Of a stretch of DNA of 64,000 bases, positions 47,351 through 58,772 are shown piece by piece. The position numbers and the translations under genes are program-made. The DNA comes from Andrena cerasifolii (taxonomy: Eukaryota > Arthropoda > Insecta > Hymenoptera > Andrenidae). The notes beneath the pieces are model-generated. The model saw nothing but the letters and a program-made list of their open reading frames with translations, was not told the DNA's origin and did no database searches. Each line of letters begins with the position of its first letter. Positions within the stretch are counted from its first letter, which is position 1. Where the stretch lies: the NCBI RefSeq assembly GCF_050908995.1, contig NC_135120.1, forward strand, positions 6,337,433 through 6,401,432, read 5' to 3'.

Positions 47351-49880
47351 AACCAGAGATGGGCATTATTTGAATAAAAAATGATTGAAGTAACTTTTCA
47401 AATAAAGAGACTTCATCCTTTTCCTTAGTCGACTAAAACTCGACTAAGTTAGCTTTATTCAAGGCGCCAGAGATAAAGCTGGTTATTCAAAGGGGAATTT
47501 CCTCTTGGGTTGTGAATAATGTTTCAGCTTTGATTCTATTCTTATACTAGAAGGTCGAATAAAAGGCGAAAGCCTTTGCGTCCAGGCGACCCGCGCGCGG
47601 TCGCCTACCGGTCAGATTCTACAGAATCTGAATTTGTTTATTTTTCATCGTATCAATATGAAAGTGACACCAATGGATTTCTGGTGTTCTCCCGATTAAT
47701 TGGACCGAAAATAATTTAAATCGGACTATTTTTAACGAAACGGGCTTTGCATTCTGCAAATGAATTTCTCACGTAATATCCTTAATTATGGTCTGAATTA
47801 TATCATTCTTGAGGCCATTTTTATCAGGAAGTCATGAGGAATCGATTGGTAATACTTTCGTCAACACTTATCAAAAATAGGAAGATTTTATGTGGCCCGT
47901 CGGTTTTATTGCTCTCGGCTGTGAACGAGCGGTCTACTGGGGCCCGAAGGTCCTCGCTCGCAGCGAGAAAGCAAAACAGTGGGGTGGGTAGGTCTTCCCA
48001 GATAATCCGAGCCCAAAGGCTTACGAATCAGCCGCTGTTCGCAACTACCCAACACACTTCCTCGAAAACATTTGTAATTTCTAGTTACATATCTAGTACT
48101 AATTATTTATAAAAACTGCGCAGTGACGCGAAATATTCTACAAAATATCATCATTCGACCTTTAGACTTATTCTTTAAAATTTTCACATTCGTCTTAAGA
48201 CGGAGGTCCTCACTACGTATTTATAAATAAGAAAAGAAAAATCACAACTTGGAATATAATAAGGATATATTTCCGAATGGCCCCAGTGGCTGGTCGAAAC
48301 GAGGCTTGAGGGGGTGGGTGGGGACCCTAAATCTAAAATTGTAGCTTCGGGAATTTATTAGTTTTCGAAATATTAATAAAAAATTATTGTTAAGTTTTTT
48401 TTACAAATTATTTATTTGAACTGCATATACGTAGCCCTAACGGGGCTTCATCCTGCCCTCCCCCAATTAATCCTACGGACAGCTGGACGCGCTCCCCTTA
48501 CCTCCGCGTGCCCCTCAGGCGCCTAATTGGCATGCATATTTAACTGAAATTCAAAGCCAATTTTCTCGAAAACGAAGAAAAAAATTGTATTGTATACTTT
48601 CGTCTTATTTTGGCCTGTAGAATCCCCCCCCCCCCCCCCTTAGAGTATTGATTTTCAATATAGTAATAGGTATCCACCCTGTATAATAGGATGGATCGCA
48701 TTTCCAAGTTTCTGGTTCAAATCCCCAAACTTACATCGCATTATACACCCCCTGCACTAATCTAGCCCCAACCAATACTAATATCCAGAACAAGTTGGAA
48801 AATGCAATGCATAATGTCGGAATAAGTCAACAGAAATACTAAAAGTTTTGTATTAATATCTCGTAAACTAATAAATTCCCGAAGCAACAATTTTAGGTTT
48901 AGGGCCCAAACACCCTCCCCACAAATCTCGTGTCGATCGGCCACTGGGGCTATTCGGAAGTACAGCCTATAATAACAGATTTCTGGATGTAGCAAATTTT
49001 CTGACGTTTGTAAGACGACATTTAATCATCGTTGTAAATTTTTTGCTAATTAACCAACGATAGTAATTGTAGGCCCAACATTGAATATTCGTAGGCAAAC
49101 TGTCGTAACTTTTTGTTAATTAACCCACCATAATAATTGTAGGCGAAAGCATCAGAAAGAATATGTATGTACAATCTTTCAATTGTTGAGAAGTCTTTGG
49201 GCTCGGATTATCTGGAAAGACCTACCCACCCCATTGTTTTGCTTTTTCGCTGCGAGCGACGACCTTCGGACCCTAGGTAGTAGACCGCCCGTTGACAGCC
49301 GAGAGCAATAAAACCGACAGGACAGATAAAATGTTCATGTTTTTGAAAAGTGTTTATATAAGTATTGCCAATCGATTCCTTATGTCTTCCCGATAAAAAT
49401 GGCTCTAAAAATAATATAATTCGGACCATAATTAAGGATATTACGTGAGAAATTTATTTGCAGAATTCAAAGCCCGCTTCGTTAAAAATAGTCCGATTTC
49501 AATTATTTTCGGCCCAATTAATCGGGAGAACACCGGAAATCCATTGGTGTCACTTTCATATTGATACGATGAAAAATAAACAAATTCAGATTCTGTAGAA
49601 TCTGACCGTCAGCCGACCGCGCGCGGGTCGAGCCGCAAGGGCTTTCGCCGGTTATTCGACCTTCTACTTTAAGAATAGAATCAAAGCTGAAACATTATTC
49701 ACAACCCAAGAGGAAAGGCCTTTGAATAAACGAAGTATCATTCGCCGTCGGAGGAATTCCCCTTGATTAACCAGCGCCATCTCTGGCGCCTTGAATTAAG
49801 CTAAATCATCCTTATTCAACCTTTAAATAACGGATAACTGTAAGTACCTTTTATCTAGATATTATCTACATATTATCTTT
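47351..49880. repeat. Large inverted repeat (about 670-bp arms)
   Basis: Left arm 47351-48022 and right arm about 49192-49880 match inverted over most of their length, including CAGATTCTACAGAATCTGAA, TTGTGAATAATGTTTCAGCT and GGGCTCGGATTATCTGG. Small indels, for example in the CGCGCGCGG block, show divergence. The centre holds the nested foldback 48265-48960. Confidence 0.8.
48265..48960. repeat. Nested foldback in the centre of the large repeat
   Basis: TTCCGAATGGCCCCAGTGGC at 48272 is mirrored by GCCACTGGGGCTATTCGGAA near 48940-48960. TTCGGGAATTTATTAGTTTT has its inverse near 48874. A C16 run occurs near 48627. The same blocks recur at 50375-50500 and 50880-50960. Confidence 0.7.
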
Positions 49881-50059
49881 GCCCAGCTCTTCACCTAAAC
49901 GAATGAACAAATACCAAAATTCAGAGAACTTTCTTTTAGTGTTACCCAGAGCTAACGACGTAGACGTAGAAATTTATTGTATTATCTTTTCTTTTTTTTG
50001 TTTTCCCCCCTTTTCCACGTTTCTATTTATTATTTCTTGTATTTTTGTGTGGTTTCAGG

Positions 50060-51115
50060 AATTATTTTGGTAATTATGCAGAACAGGTGTTTCCTCACCG
50101 ATTTTGACGACCTTGAAATAAGTTGTCGGGGACATGATTCTAAACAACTTTTTCCTATACATGTTACCGCCGCTCGACCTTCGTTTCCGAAGTATTTGCG
50201 AAAAACTGCTGCTGCTACTACAATGTATTCTGCCGTATACGTACCTACAATACGCGTCCGTGGCAAAGTATGCGCCAGCATGGGACAAAACAAATGATGA
50301 ACCTGACCTTCGATTCAAATATATGTGCGAAAATTCAATATATTCAATATTAATGATATAATTTTTGGCTGTGCTTCCGAATGGCCCCAGTGGCCGATCA
50401 ACACGAGGTTTGAGGGAAGGGGTGGGGAGAGTGTACGGACCCTAAATCTAAAATTGTTCCTTCGGGAATTTATTAGTTTCCGAGATATTAATAAAAACAA
50501 CTTTTAGTATTTCTGTTGACTTATTCCGACGCAACGCATTCCACTTTTCAACTTGTCACGGGTATTAGTGTTGGTTGGGGCTAGATCAGTGCAGAGGGCG
50601 CTCGCCCGCTCGCGGGCGCCTAAAGCATGGCACTGAACCGATGTGAGTCGGGGTGTTGACAGGAGCCCCCACACACCCAACAGGTGCTCTCGAAGGCCCC
50701 TCTTCCTTGCAAAAAAATTATGGTTTAGAACCAGAGTCATCCTAATACCCGGCGGCGCCGGCACTGTCGGACAGAGTCAGGGTTAGGTCGGCATCCGCAA
50801 GTTTCTGGTTCAAACCTCTAAACTCACATCGGCTCCCCACCATGCCTTACGCGCCCGCGAGAGGGCGCGCGCCTCCCGCACTGATCTAGCCCCAACCAAT
50901 ACTAATATCCGGGACAAGTTGGAAAGTGGAATGCGTTGCGTCGGAATAAATCAACAGAAGTTTTTCGCAAATATCTCGAAAACGAAGATCATGCGGCGGT
51001 AACATGTATAGGAAAAAGTTGTTCAGAATGTTGAGTTTTACAACATATCCAAAAATCATTGAAATCGATGGGGAAACACCTATTCTGCATAATTACCATT
51101 ATTTTATTTTGTCGT
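50060..51115. repeat. Second nested foldback, GC-rich centre
   Basis: AATTATGCAGAACAGGTGTT at 50072 is mirrored by AACACCTATTCTGCATAATT ending near 51094. TATAGGAAAAAGTTGTT-type blocks continue the arms. The centre (50580-50880) is GC-rich and contains TAGTGTTGGTTGGGGCTAGA and its inverse. Confidence 0.7.
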
Positions 51116-51277
51116 ATTTTTTGTGTTCTTCTGAACAGAACAAATTTATAGTCGAATATACATACAAACACAGCCGAGCATTAACACACACATATACGTA
51201 TTTATACTTTAAATCATTTTTAAATAGTGTGCTTATTCAAAGCCGCAAAATGGGCTTGCCGGTCCCCTAAAGGTTAA

Positions 51278-52251
51278 CACGTATGAGCAGTCAATGGTAA
51301 ATATGAAACACCGTTTTTGAGTGACACATATAGATAACATAATAATTAAAAATTAAAAAGAAACTAAGAAATATATAATATGAAAGTATTTAAAATAAAA
51401 ATATATTCAAGCTGTTCGGGCATTAAAGAGTGATTAATATTTCAAAGCATTTTTAACATTTAATTGGCACTTTTGAAACAATTACTTTTGCTGGTAATTA
51501 ATTGTTGCGATGTATTATAATATAAGTACTTGATAAAGATGTTCAACTGCCACCATATACTGGGTGGGACGGACCATATAGTACAACCGAGCATAGTGTA
51601 CCTAATTCATTGTATAAAAGAAAATCGAAATTATGAAATAAATTTGTTTGTTACGAGCCCTCGTTTTCGAGAAAATCAACATTGAAAATTCAGCTGAATT
51701 TATCAGCAAATATTGTATATTTGCGAAAGTAATGAATGCTGGTGCTGGAATAAGCTCTAATTGTAGAATAATTGTTTTTCGAATAAGGCTTCAATTATGA
51801 GAAAATCGAGTTTGAAATTTCATCAGTTTTACTTTCAAATCGACTTTGTCGAAAACAAAGCCCCATTTGGAAAAAATTATTCTACAATTTCGACTTATTT
51901 ATACACGTTGCTTTATTCTATGCGGAGTTACACGAACCCTGCTGATTTTTAGCCAGCTGTGCTCGTACCAGACGAGGTTTCAAACCCGATTTTCTCGAAA
52001 ACGAAGGCTGTTGTAAAAACATTTTACTGTACATTTTCGATTTGCTTTTGTACAAGGAAACGTTATATTATCTGTAATATTATTGCAATGTTATATTATC
52101 TCAATTTTAAACTGCAAGTATTCCAAACCGTATTATCAAAATATACCACTTTGAAAAATGGAGGTTCAACCGAACAAATGGCCAATTAAATGTTACGTCG
52201 TTGTGGAAACCCGTGGCGAAACAAAGGTACATATACATAAACATAACTTAC
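51278..52251. other. Intron sequence, AT-rich
   Basis: Contains several TTTTCGAGAAAAT-like palindromes (51667, 51850, 51990) but no defined element and no exon. Confidence 0.45.
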
Positions 52252-52505
52252 CGACACATTTATCATTCTCCAGGCGAAACCCTTTATAGCAGCGGCACAC
52301 TGGTCTGCCATCCACTTCTTTGCAAACGTGGTCACAGAAAGCCTCGGCGCAAACACCTTCAGGACTCTGCTTCACTTTGCACTTTGGCAATTGCCCCACC
52401 CATTGACGATTTCTACAGAGTAATCTGTTTGTTGTGGTCACCATGTAGAATCCTGGTGCACACTCGTAGTCAGCTTCTAAATACTCGTGGCCTGGTACCG
52501 ATGAT
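52252..52505 (-). CDS. Exon: second half of sushi domain plus EGF domain
   Basis: The exon is 254 nt, entering in phase 2 and leaving in phase 1. The acceptor is TTTTTCTAAG and the donor is GTCG/GTAAGT. The first 43 residues complete a sushi (CCP) module begun in the previous exon: Y.C.PGF at residues 13-18, then LLCRNRQWVGQLPKCK, which gives the Trp and final Cys. The next part, SPEGVCAEAFCDHVCKEVDG and on, is a six-cysteine EGF domain (C-x4-C-x3-C-x8-C-x-C-x10-C) without the calcium-binding start. An intron inside a sushi domain is common for this module. Confidence 0.9.
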
Positions 52506-52584
52506 CTTAGAAAAACATTAATAACAAGAATTTGTAAACACTTACAAGCAAATTAACAGATCACAATAATTCTTGTATTCTAAG

Positions 52585-52928
52585 TTAACCCTGGAGCGGG
52601 CACGCTTTGTGAACTCCGTTCACCGATCTGCGTATTTCCTTCATTAGGTCTCGGTAAGGCAAACATTCTCTCCGCGCGATCTTTCATTTCTTATGTTAAA
52701 AACGTTTTACATATACCATTTTTGTGTTTTTAAATACATTTACTGCATTTCTGGATACATTGCTAATATCTTCCCATCACATTTAATTTAAGTTACCACT
52801 GTCTACAGAGAAACCGTTTCTGAAGTGTAATATATAAGGGGGCTAAAATGATTATTTTCAACTGATGAACTGAGTTCACCACGCGCCTGCTGGTGGACCT
52901 CTCATTGGCGCGCCCGCCCGAGGGTTAA
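52585..52928. mobile_element. TTAA-flanked MITE, family F
   Basis: TTAA at 52585-52588 and 52925-52928 flanks TTAACCCTGGAGCGGGCACG and, inverted, TTAACCCTCGGGCGGGCGCG. 344 bp, no frame. GTGAACTCCGTTCACC and GAACTGAGTTCACC hairpins lie near the two ends. Confidence 0.78.
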
Positions 52929-53013
52929 AGGTAGGATCTCCTACCCGCGATTGGTCGCAGCGATTGATCGCAGCGATTGGACCCAGCTACTGGGCCTAGG
53001 TTGAATCTCCTTG
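52929..53013. other. Short tandem block
   Basis: CGATTGGTCGCAGCGATTGA and similar units repeat three times (52948-52985). Confidence 0.55.
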
Positions 53014-53021
53014 CCTGCGAC

Positions 53022-53168
53022 CAGGGGTGTGCGGGTAGCCGACTTTTTGGGCCCGGGACGGGCCGGAAACTTACGAAGGTATCGCGACCCCGCCCGACCC
53101 TGCCCGAAATTTTCCGGCCCGTCCCGAGGACCAGGGACCCGAGCCTTGGGACGTTCCGCACACTCCTA
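53022..53168. mobile_element. hAT-type MITE with perfect 8-bp duplication
   Basis: The 147-bp element has the ends CAGGGGTGTGCGGG and, inverted, TAGGAGTGTGCGG. The flanks are identical 8-mers CCTGCGAC at 53014-53021 and 53169-53176. Eight-base duplications and CAGGG ends define hAT elements. The interior has GGGACGGGCCGGAA/TTTTCCGGCCCGTCCC arms. A perfect duplication suggests a fairly recent insertion. Confidence 0.88.
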
Positions 53169-53176
53169 CCTGCGAC

Positions 53177-54619
53177 CAAGTCCATTGCCACAGTGGGGCA
53201 GAATCCCAAGAAACAAGGAAACAAGTCAGAATTCAAAAGTTGGGGGAGGATTATAATATTTGATACAACGCAGTGGAGTTAGAAATGCAAAGTACAGAAT
53301 GGGCGAGGCTCAGCGTCGCTGTTATTCATGCCTGACCCGAATATTTCTTGTAAATTACTAATATGTGCTCCTAAAAAAAGTAAAAACCCAGAAAGAAAAC
53401 CCAAAAAGAAGCCAGAAATAAAGATTTTAAAAATTATAGAAAAAATTGTAGCTAAAAATATTCTACCCTAACCTTATTTGAAGGATCGAATAAATAATTA
53501 ACAGAGCGAAGACACCAAACCCCTAATGCTGAATATCATCCGTGTTTATGAATATAAATTCTATAGTAAGTAACACTTAACCACGAGAACAATAGAAGGA
53601 TTTCGCTATCGACAGGTAACAGTTGACGCCACTATCATTTCTCTTTCTGTAATTTCGTTTCTAGTATCCTTTACGCGCTAACGTTTCGACGTTCTCCATT
53701 TCTTTGATTGAAAACTTGTCCCAGTAAGGATTTCTTTATTGTTGGGCTCCAATCCCTTGGCCTTTCAATCTTTTTATGCTTTATAGCACTCGGAGGTAAT
53801 TCCACCACGTCGAAGCATTGAAAAGTTCAAGCTTCTCGATCCGAAACTTTCCTAGTTCCCGGACAATCCCGCCGCGAAGTTTCCCCAGTAATTCAGTTTT
53901 CTAACGAAAAGAGGAAATTTCAAGCGGCGATAGAGCAACACGTTCCTCGCAGTACACAGGCATGTGCTCTGTTAAAGAACAGACGGAGGGTGAGCTTTGA
54001 AAGGGATCTTTCGCTACTGTTCAAGGAAGCTCTGAACGGAACCGACGAATGCGAACAGTAATTATGGACGTTTCAGCGGGTCCCTCGAAGAGAAACGGAC
54101 ATTGCTTTGCTGAGTCCTGGGAATTCTGCACGCGTACCACAATAGAGCTAACTGGGTGATTGCACCCTTCTTTGAGTCGTTTCCTTTCTTTAAACGACGT
54201 CGACAACACTTTGCTCGAATCTGAGTGGAATCAAATGCAAGACATTATGGTAATGTTTCAATTTCATTCGCATTTGCGAAAATGACTGCAGCCCTTAAGT
54301 ACGTAGTAAGTCAATTATCGTCCTGAGTAGCAGTTAAGCTAGTGACTTCGCGAGATATTAAATACCTATGTAGAGAAAAGCTTTCTACTTTTCATGTAGA
54401 ATGCAAGTGATTAAAAGTAACCTTTATATTTTTTCATATAATAACATTTTGTTAGATAAGAAAGAATAATTATATTCAATATTGTGTGTATAATATGACC
54501 GTGGAAATTTTTTAGGGATAATTATTGCTTGTACTGAAACGGAGGCAGTCACATTATGTTTAGTTTATATTCACAACAAATACTGAAAATTAAAGCTGCT
54601 TATTATTAATGAGTGTAAA
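53177..54619. other. Intron sequence, nothing recognised
   Basis: Part of the 4.8-kb intron inside the sushi domain. No exon or element ends. Confidence 0.5.
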
Positions 54620-54622
54620 TGA

Positions 54623-55505
54623 CAAGGGGAGGTTCCCAGGTGTCCGCCTCCGATTGCTTTGGTTTTTGGATATGTTTTAGAAGACTGAAAAATAAGATAT
54701 ACGTGTTTTTTTTATAGCGGTCTGTTTTCATATTTAGGGGATGAAACCACCCCTCAAAGTTATAAGATTTTCAGGTGTTCGTCTCCGATTGCTTTGGTTT
54801 TTGGATATGTTTTAAAGAACCGAAAAATAAGATATACGTTTTTTTTATAGAGGTCTATTTTCATATTTAGGGGATGAAACCATCCCTAAATGTTATAAGA
54901 TTTTTCAGGTGTTCGTCTCCGATTGCTTTGGTTTCTGGATATGTTTTAAAGGACCGAAAAATAAGAAGTACGCGCCTTCTTATTTCGCCCCATTTGCGTG
55001 TTTAAGGGGTGAATCCACCCCTCAAAAATCATAAGGGGTACAAACTTGTGTTGAATAAAACTCATATAAATTTAATTTTCGTCATAACCTGCTGTATGGA
55101 TAATGTCCTTGTCGTCAACCACCGTTATTAGGGGGTAAACTACCCGTAATCGGTTAACTGCGCATTTAAGAGACTTGAAAAAAATCATAAAATTCTTAAA
55201 AAAAACCTTAGACATAATTAAATATTAGGATGACACATTAGTGGTTCTATGGCCTCCCATCGCTACTTGACAATGAGGGGTGAACCACCTCTTGGGTAGT
55301 ATACCCCCTAATACCCAAAATGACATTTATATCAAGTTTCATTCAACACAACTTTGTACCCCTTATGAATTATGAGGGGTGGTTTCACCCCCTAAATATG
55401 AAAACGGACCGCTATAAAAAAAAACACATATATCTTACTTTTCGGTCCTAAAGCATATCCAAAAACCAAAGCAATCGGAGGCAGACACCTGGGAACCTCT
55501 CCTTG
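54623..55505. mobile_element. TIR element with internal 135-bp tandem repeats
   Basis: The ends CAAGGGGAGGTTCCCAGGTG and, inverted, CAAGGAGAGGTTCCCAGGTG are flanked by TGA on both sides (54620-54622 and 55506-55508). Inside the left part lie three units starting CAGGTGTYCG and containing CTCCGATTGCTTTGG and GGGGATGAAACCA. The right part has the inverse of one unit. The same unit forms an array at 61992-62520. No transposase. The ends and 3-bp duplication resemble PIF/Harbinger. Confidence 0.72.
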
Positions 55506-55508
55506 TGA

Positions 55509-55883
55509 CTCCTTTATTATGCCTGCGACGTAACACGATTATTTTATGATATCATAATCGTCACAATTTAGAAACATTATTATTTCTTTTCATCTTTTTG
55601 ATATACATATGTACGGTAGTGCCTTGTTACAAGGACGAGTCCTCTGTTCCGTTAAGGATACATTTCTATCCCTGCTACTTCTTTTGTAGTCATCTCGACA
55701 AGTGTGAGAGACTGAGAATTGAGAGAGAGGACCCTCGACAGCGACAAGCCATTTTTGTTCGAGATAGCGGCGACATCGTTTTACTGAAAAATGCACACCG
55801 TTTCGTTAAGGCAACGACTTGTCCCCCGAGCATCGTCCTCATAACGGGACAAAACTGTACTGAGGTAATGACAACCAATTTAC
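55509..55883. other. Intron sequence
   Basis: Open frames on both strands at 55590-55888 lack domains and splice context; no exon is proposed. Confidence 0.4.
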
Positions 55884-56062
55884 TATAGTCTGATTTTCGA
55901 GAGTTGAGACCTGAGGCGGGTCCCTCGGACGGAACGTGGTTTAAGGAGGGACCAATGGTAGCAACGCCGCACGCAATCCGTAGCGTAGCATTGGTTCCTC
56001 CTTAAACCACGCTCCGTCCGAGGGACCCGCCTCAGGTCTCAACTCTCGAAAATCAGACTATA
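55884..56062. mobile_element. Near-perfect palindromic MITE
   Basis: Arms of about 72 bp starting TATAGTCTGATTTTCGAGAG differ at only a few positions. The loop (about 55956-55989) is GC-rich. TA dinucleotides form the extreme ends, which may be the target duplication. Confidence 0.8.
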
Positions 56063-56683
56063 ACTTATCATTTCTAATAATTAATAAGTAATAACCATCA
56101 GTTTAGAGGCAATCAATTCACTCCGCAGTGATTGTATTAACAGTCTACGTGAAACATTAAATTTAAAAGGGAAACCACATTGTCAAATAGAAAATCCGAA
56201 AATTACTAAATGGACACTGCGAGACTAGCGGCGATTGCAAATAATTCACACGTTGATATGAAACATTTCACTCGAAGGGCTACCCCAAGGTCATATTATG
56301 TTTTCATTATATATTCTCAAAGTCATATTCGATCTTCAAATTCATTTGCTTTCTATCGAATAAAATACGAACAAAAAGTACAGGATTCCAATTTTTGAAA
56401 GTCAAGTTTACTCTGAATCCACATTCGAAACAGAAAAAAAAACAAATAAGAATATAGTAGTTACAAATATATAAAGTACTTTTATAAATAAAAGTATAGG
56501 TGCAATAAAATAGCTGGAGGTCCAGTAAAACGGCCAGATGAATATCCTCGACAATAGTACTTAAGGAACAACAGAATAATTAAAAATGATTTAATTAAAA
56601 AGACAGGCATATTGACCCATCTTGAGCCATACACCTACACCCTCGTTGTACAAGCATCGAAACTTAATAATTATTCCCTTAAA
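56063..56683. other. Intron sequence, nothing recognised
   Basis: AT-rich, without element ends or exon. Confidence 0.45.
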
Positions 56684-56691
56684 CATGAAAC

Positions 56692-57048
56692 CAGTGGCGG
56701 ATTTAAGAAAAAAGGCCCAGGTGGGAAACGTTCTGAGGGGCCCATTTTTTCAGGAAAATGAAGAGGTAGTTTAATTAAGCGGGCTAAGGATAGTAGTACT
56801 GAAATAAAATATAGTTTGGATAAAATCGATTTCTTTTTAAGGATGGGGCCCTAGGGGGCCTTCTGAAGGGGCCCATTTTTCAGGAAAATGTAGAGTTAAT
56901 TTACTAAAAACGGTCTTATTGTACTAGTACAGAAAAAATATAGTTTGGATAAAATTATAATTTTTTTAAAAATGGGGCCTTGGTGGGCCTTCTGGGCGGG
57001 GGCCCAGGCGGCAGTTTCTCATCGGCCGCCCTGTTAAATCCGCCACTG
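56692..57048. mobile_element. hAT-type MITE with perfect 8-bp duplication
   Basis: The 357-bp element has the ends CAGTGGCGGATTTAAG and, inverted, CAGTGGCGGATTTAAC. The flanks are identical 8-mers CATGAAAC at 56684-56691 and 57049-57056. The interior contains two direct copies of GGGGCCCATTTTTYAGGAAAATG-like sequence and of TATAGTTTGGATAAAAT. No transposase. Confidence 0.9.
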
Positions 57049-57056
57049 CATGAAAC

Positions 57057-57310
57057 TAAGTAAACAAATTCTCCAGCGACACAGATGAATAACGTATCAC
57101 GCTGATTCAGACGTGACAGGCAAGGGATTCACACCTGAATTCTATCAACCCCTAGCCCATTTCTCCGCTTCATGCAGAAACATAATGCACGGGGCAACTT
57201 CCTAAGCTCGCCGAGAATCCATCGTTACAAGGTAAATCGCTCCGAGTAAATCCACCCTACTCAGCGCCGTTTCGAGATGAGCTGAATTATTCATACTAAA
57301 AGCCACTTAC
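57057..57310. other. Intron sequence next to donor
   Basis: Holds the 5' end of the sushi-domain intron (donor GTAAGT at 57310-57305, minus strand). Nothing else seen. Confidence 0.6.
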
Positions 57311-58400
57311 TTTACATATTTGATCAGTGCATGCCGCGCGAGGGGTGCCGGTAGGAAAGTCCCGTTTATGCATGATAAATCTCCCTTGGTATCGTCGTCG
57401 TACGCCGCGGTGGTGCCCTGCATCTCCGTGTTCTTCTTTCCGTCCAACCTTTCGAACTCCGTCCCGTCGATGATGGGTTTACCATGAAGATGAGATCCGC
57501 CGGATTTCCGTCGCTCAATTTCATCGCGTCGCGGTAGCATGGATAATTTCAAGCTCGACGTCATGTAAGCGTTGTAATCCTTCAGCCTCCTTGCCAGCAC
57601 TTCGTTCTCCAGGTCTAGAATAGGCAGATCCTCCTCCGTTCTCGAGTAGCCCAGCATCTTCTCCGCATCGTACCTGGAGCTGCTGAACTTGGGCTCGCCC
57701 GGATTGTTTGGTCTCTCTTCCCTGCGTTCGCCGTTCCTGTACGACGGTCTCGCCAACGAGCTGCCCAGAATGCGGTTCTCCAGGCTCGCTGGATCCTCCA
57801 TTTGCGTCCGCGAGATCTCCCTCTCGAGCTGCTTGGAAAACTCCCTCTCAACCGTGTCCTCGTAGCTCCTGTAACGCGAGGTGGTCTGCGTCGATCGCTT
57901 GCTGCCCTCGGTGGTTAATTGATCTTGAAGATTGGATGGCGAAGTGATGTTCAGAGCATCTGGGTCGGAAGCGTTCGAAAGAGTCTGGTTGTCCCTCCAT
58001 GTCACGTTTGAAAAATCGTAGTTGGGAGCGCTGTCCTCGACGGTACGGCCATCCAACTTGCCGAGAAGTAACGCAGCTGGCGCATCGTTCATCCGTCTCT
58101 TGAACTTAGTGGTCCTGCGCCTGTCGGCTCTGTCCTCGTTCTGTCTCGACTTCTTCCTTCCCCGTTTTCGCTCGCGGTTCTTCCGCCTCCTCCGTCGCTC
58201 CGCGCGGTACCTTCTCGCTGGAGAGTCTTTCGACTTCTTCGACTGGCCGCCCCTTTTCCCCCTGATCTCGTTCGCGCGCACGTCATCCATGATTTCGCGT
58301 TGACGGTCCACGTCTGAGACTTTGGACTCCTTCCCTCTGCGCCGTTTCTTCCTCGCCCTGTCCCCGCCGTTTCCCTTTCGACGAGTGACCGATGTTGCCG
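57311..58400 (-). CDS. Large exon: basic region, sequon cluster, start of sushi
   Basis: The exon is 1090 nt, entering in phase 1 (after TTGTTTCAG) and leaving in phase 2 (GTAAA/GTAAGT). About 363 residues. Residues 1-110 are extremely rich in Arg/Lys, with runs such as RRYRAERRRRRKNRERKRGR; such tracts can bind heparan sulfate or be cut by furin-type proteases (inference). Then four N-glycosylation sequons lie within about 25 residues (NVT, NQT, NAS, NIT). The following charged part, with EFSKQLEREISR and LENEVLARRLKDY, may be helical or coiled coil. The exon ends with CINGTFLPAP, the first cysteine and NG of the sushi domain completed at 52505. Opposite-strand frames here are shadows. Coding region GC is much higher than in the introns. 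Confidence 0.9.
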
Positions 58401-58772
58401 CTGAAACAATTAATTCCACACGAAACGTACTCACGCAAATTGATGAACATCGGCGACTACTAGTATATCTCCCTGGACCTTTATGACTACCGATGTTTTG
58501 AGTTTCAGGTCAGTCGGGGTGGCTTGAGGATCAATTGCAGGGAAGTAATTATCACTTTGTCAAGGGTTTATAAATATGTATATTAGGTAAGTGCAAACGT
58601 TTTGTTTAAGTAGGCATTGCTTGCCTGCTACAAATGCAAGGAAATTTCATTAGTATCGGGGTACAAAAGTAACGCCAAGGAAATGGCTACATTTAAATCT
58701 AGGTGTAGCAGTTCAAGCTTGATAAGGAACATTTTACATGTCATACACTGAATTTTATTTGAGTTCAACTAA
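58401..58772. other. Intron sequence, nothing recognised
   Basis: Minus-strand 3' end of the 2.7-kb intron, with its polypyrimidine/AG acceptor at 58401-58402. Confidence 0.5.

Larger units (their letters stand above)
47125..51277. mobile_element. 4.15-kb composite TTAA-flanked element, family E
   Basis: TTAA at 47125-47128 and 51274-51277 flanks 16-bp terminal repeats CCTTTAGRGGACCGGC in inverted orientation. The interior is a set of nested inverted repeats: a large one at 47351-49880, within it another at 48265-48960, and a third at 50060-51115 whose inner part (50375-50965) shares blocks with 48270-48960. No transposase frame was found on either strand, so the unit is non-autonomous. It lies wholly in the long intron of the EGF gene. 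Confidence 0.75.

Noticed and set aside
55590..55888. 96-codon plus-strand and 68-codon minus-strand frames
   Set aside because: No domain and no cysteine pattern matching the surrounding gene; no convincing paired splice sites.
57708..58303. Open frames on the plus strand opposite the large exon
   Set aside because: Shadows of the real minus-strand exon, whose splice sites and domains fit the rest of the gene.
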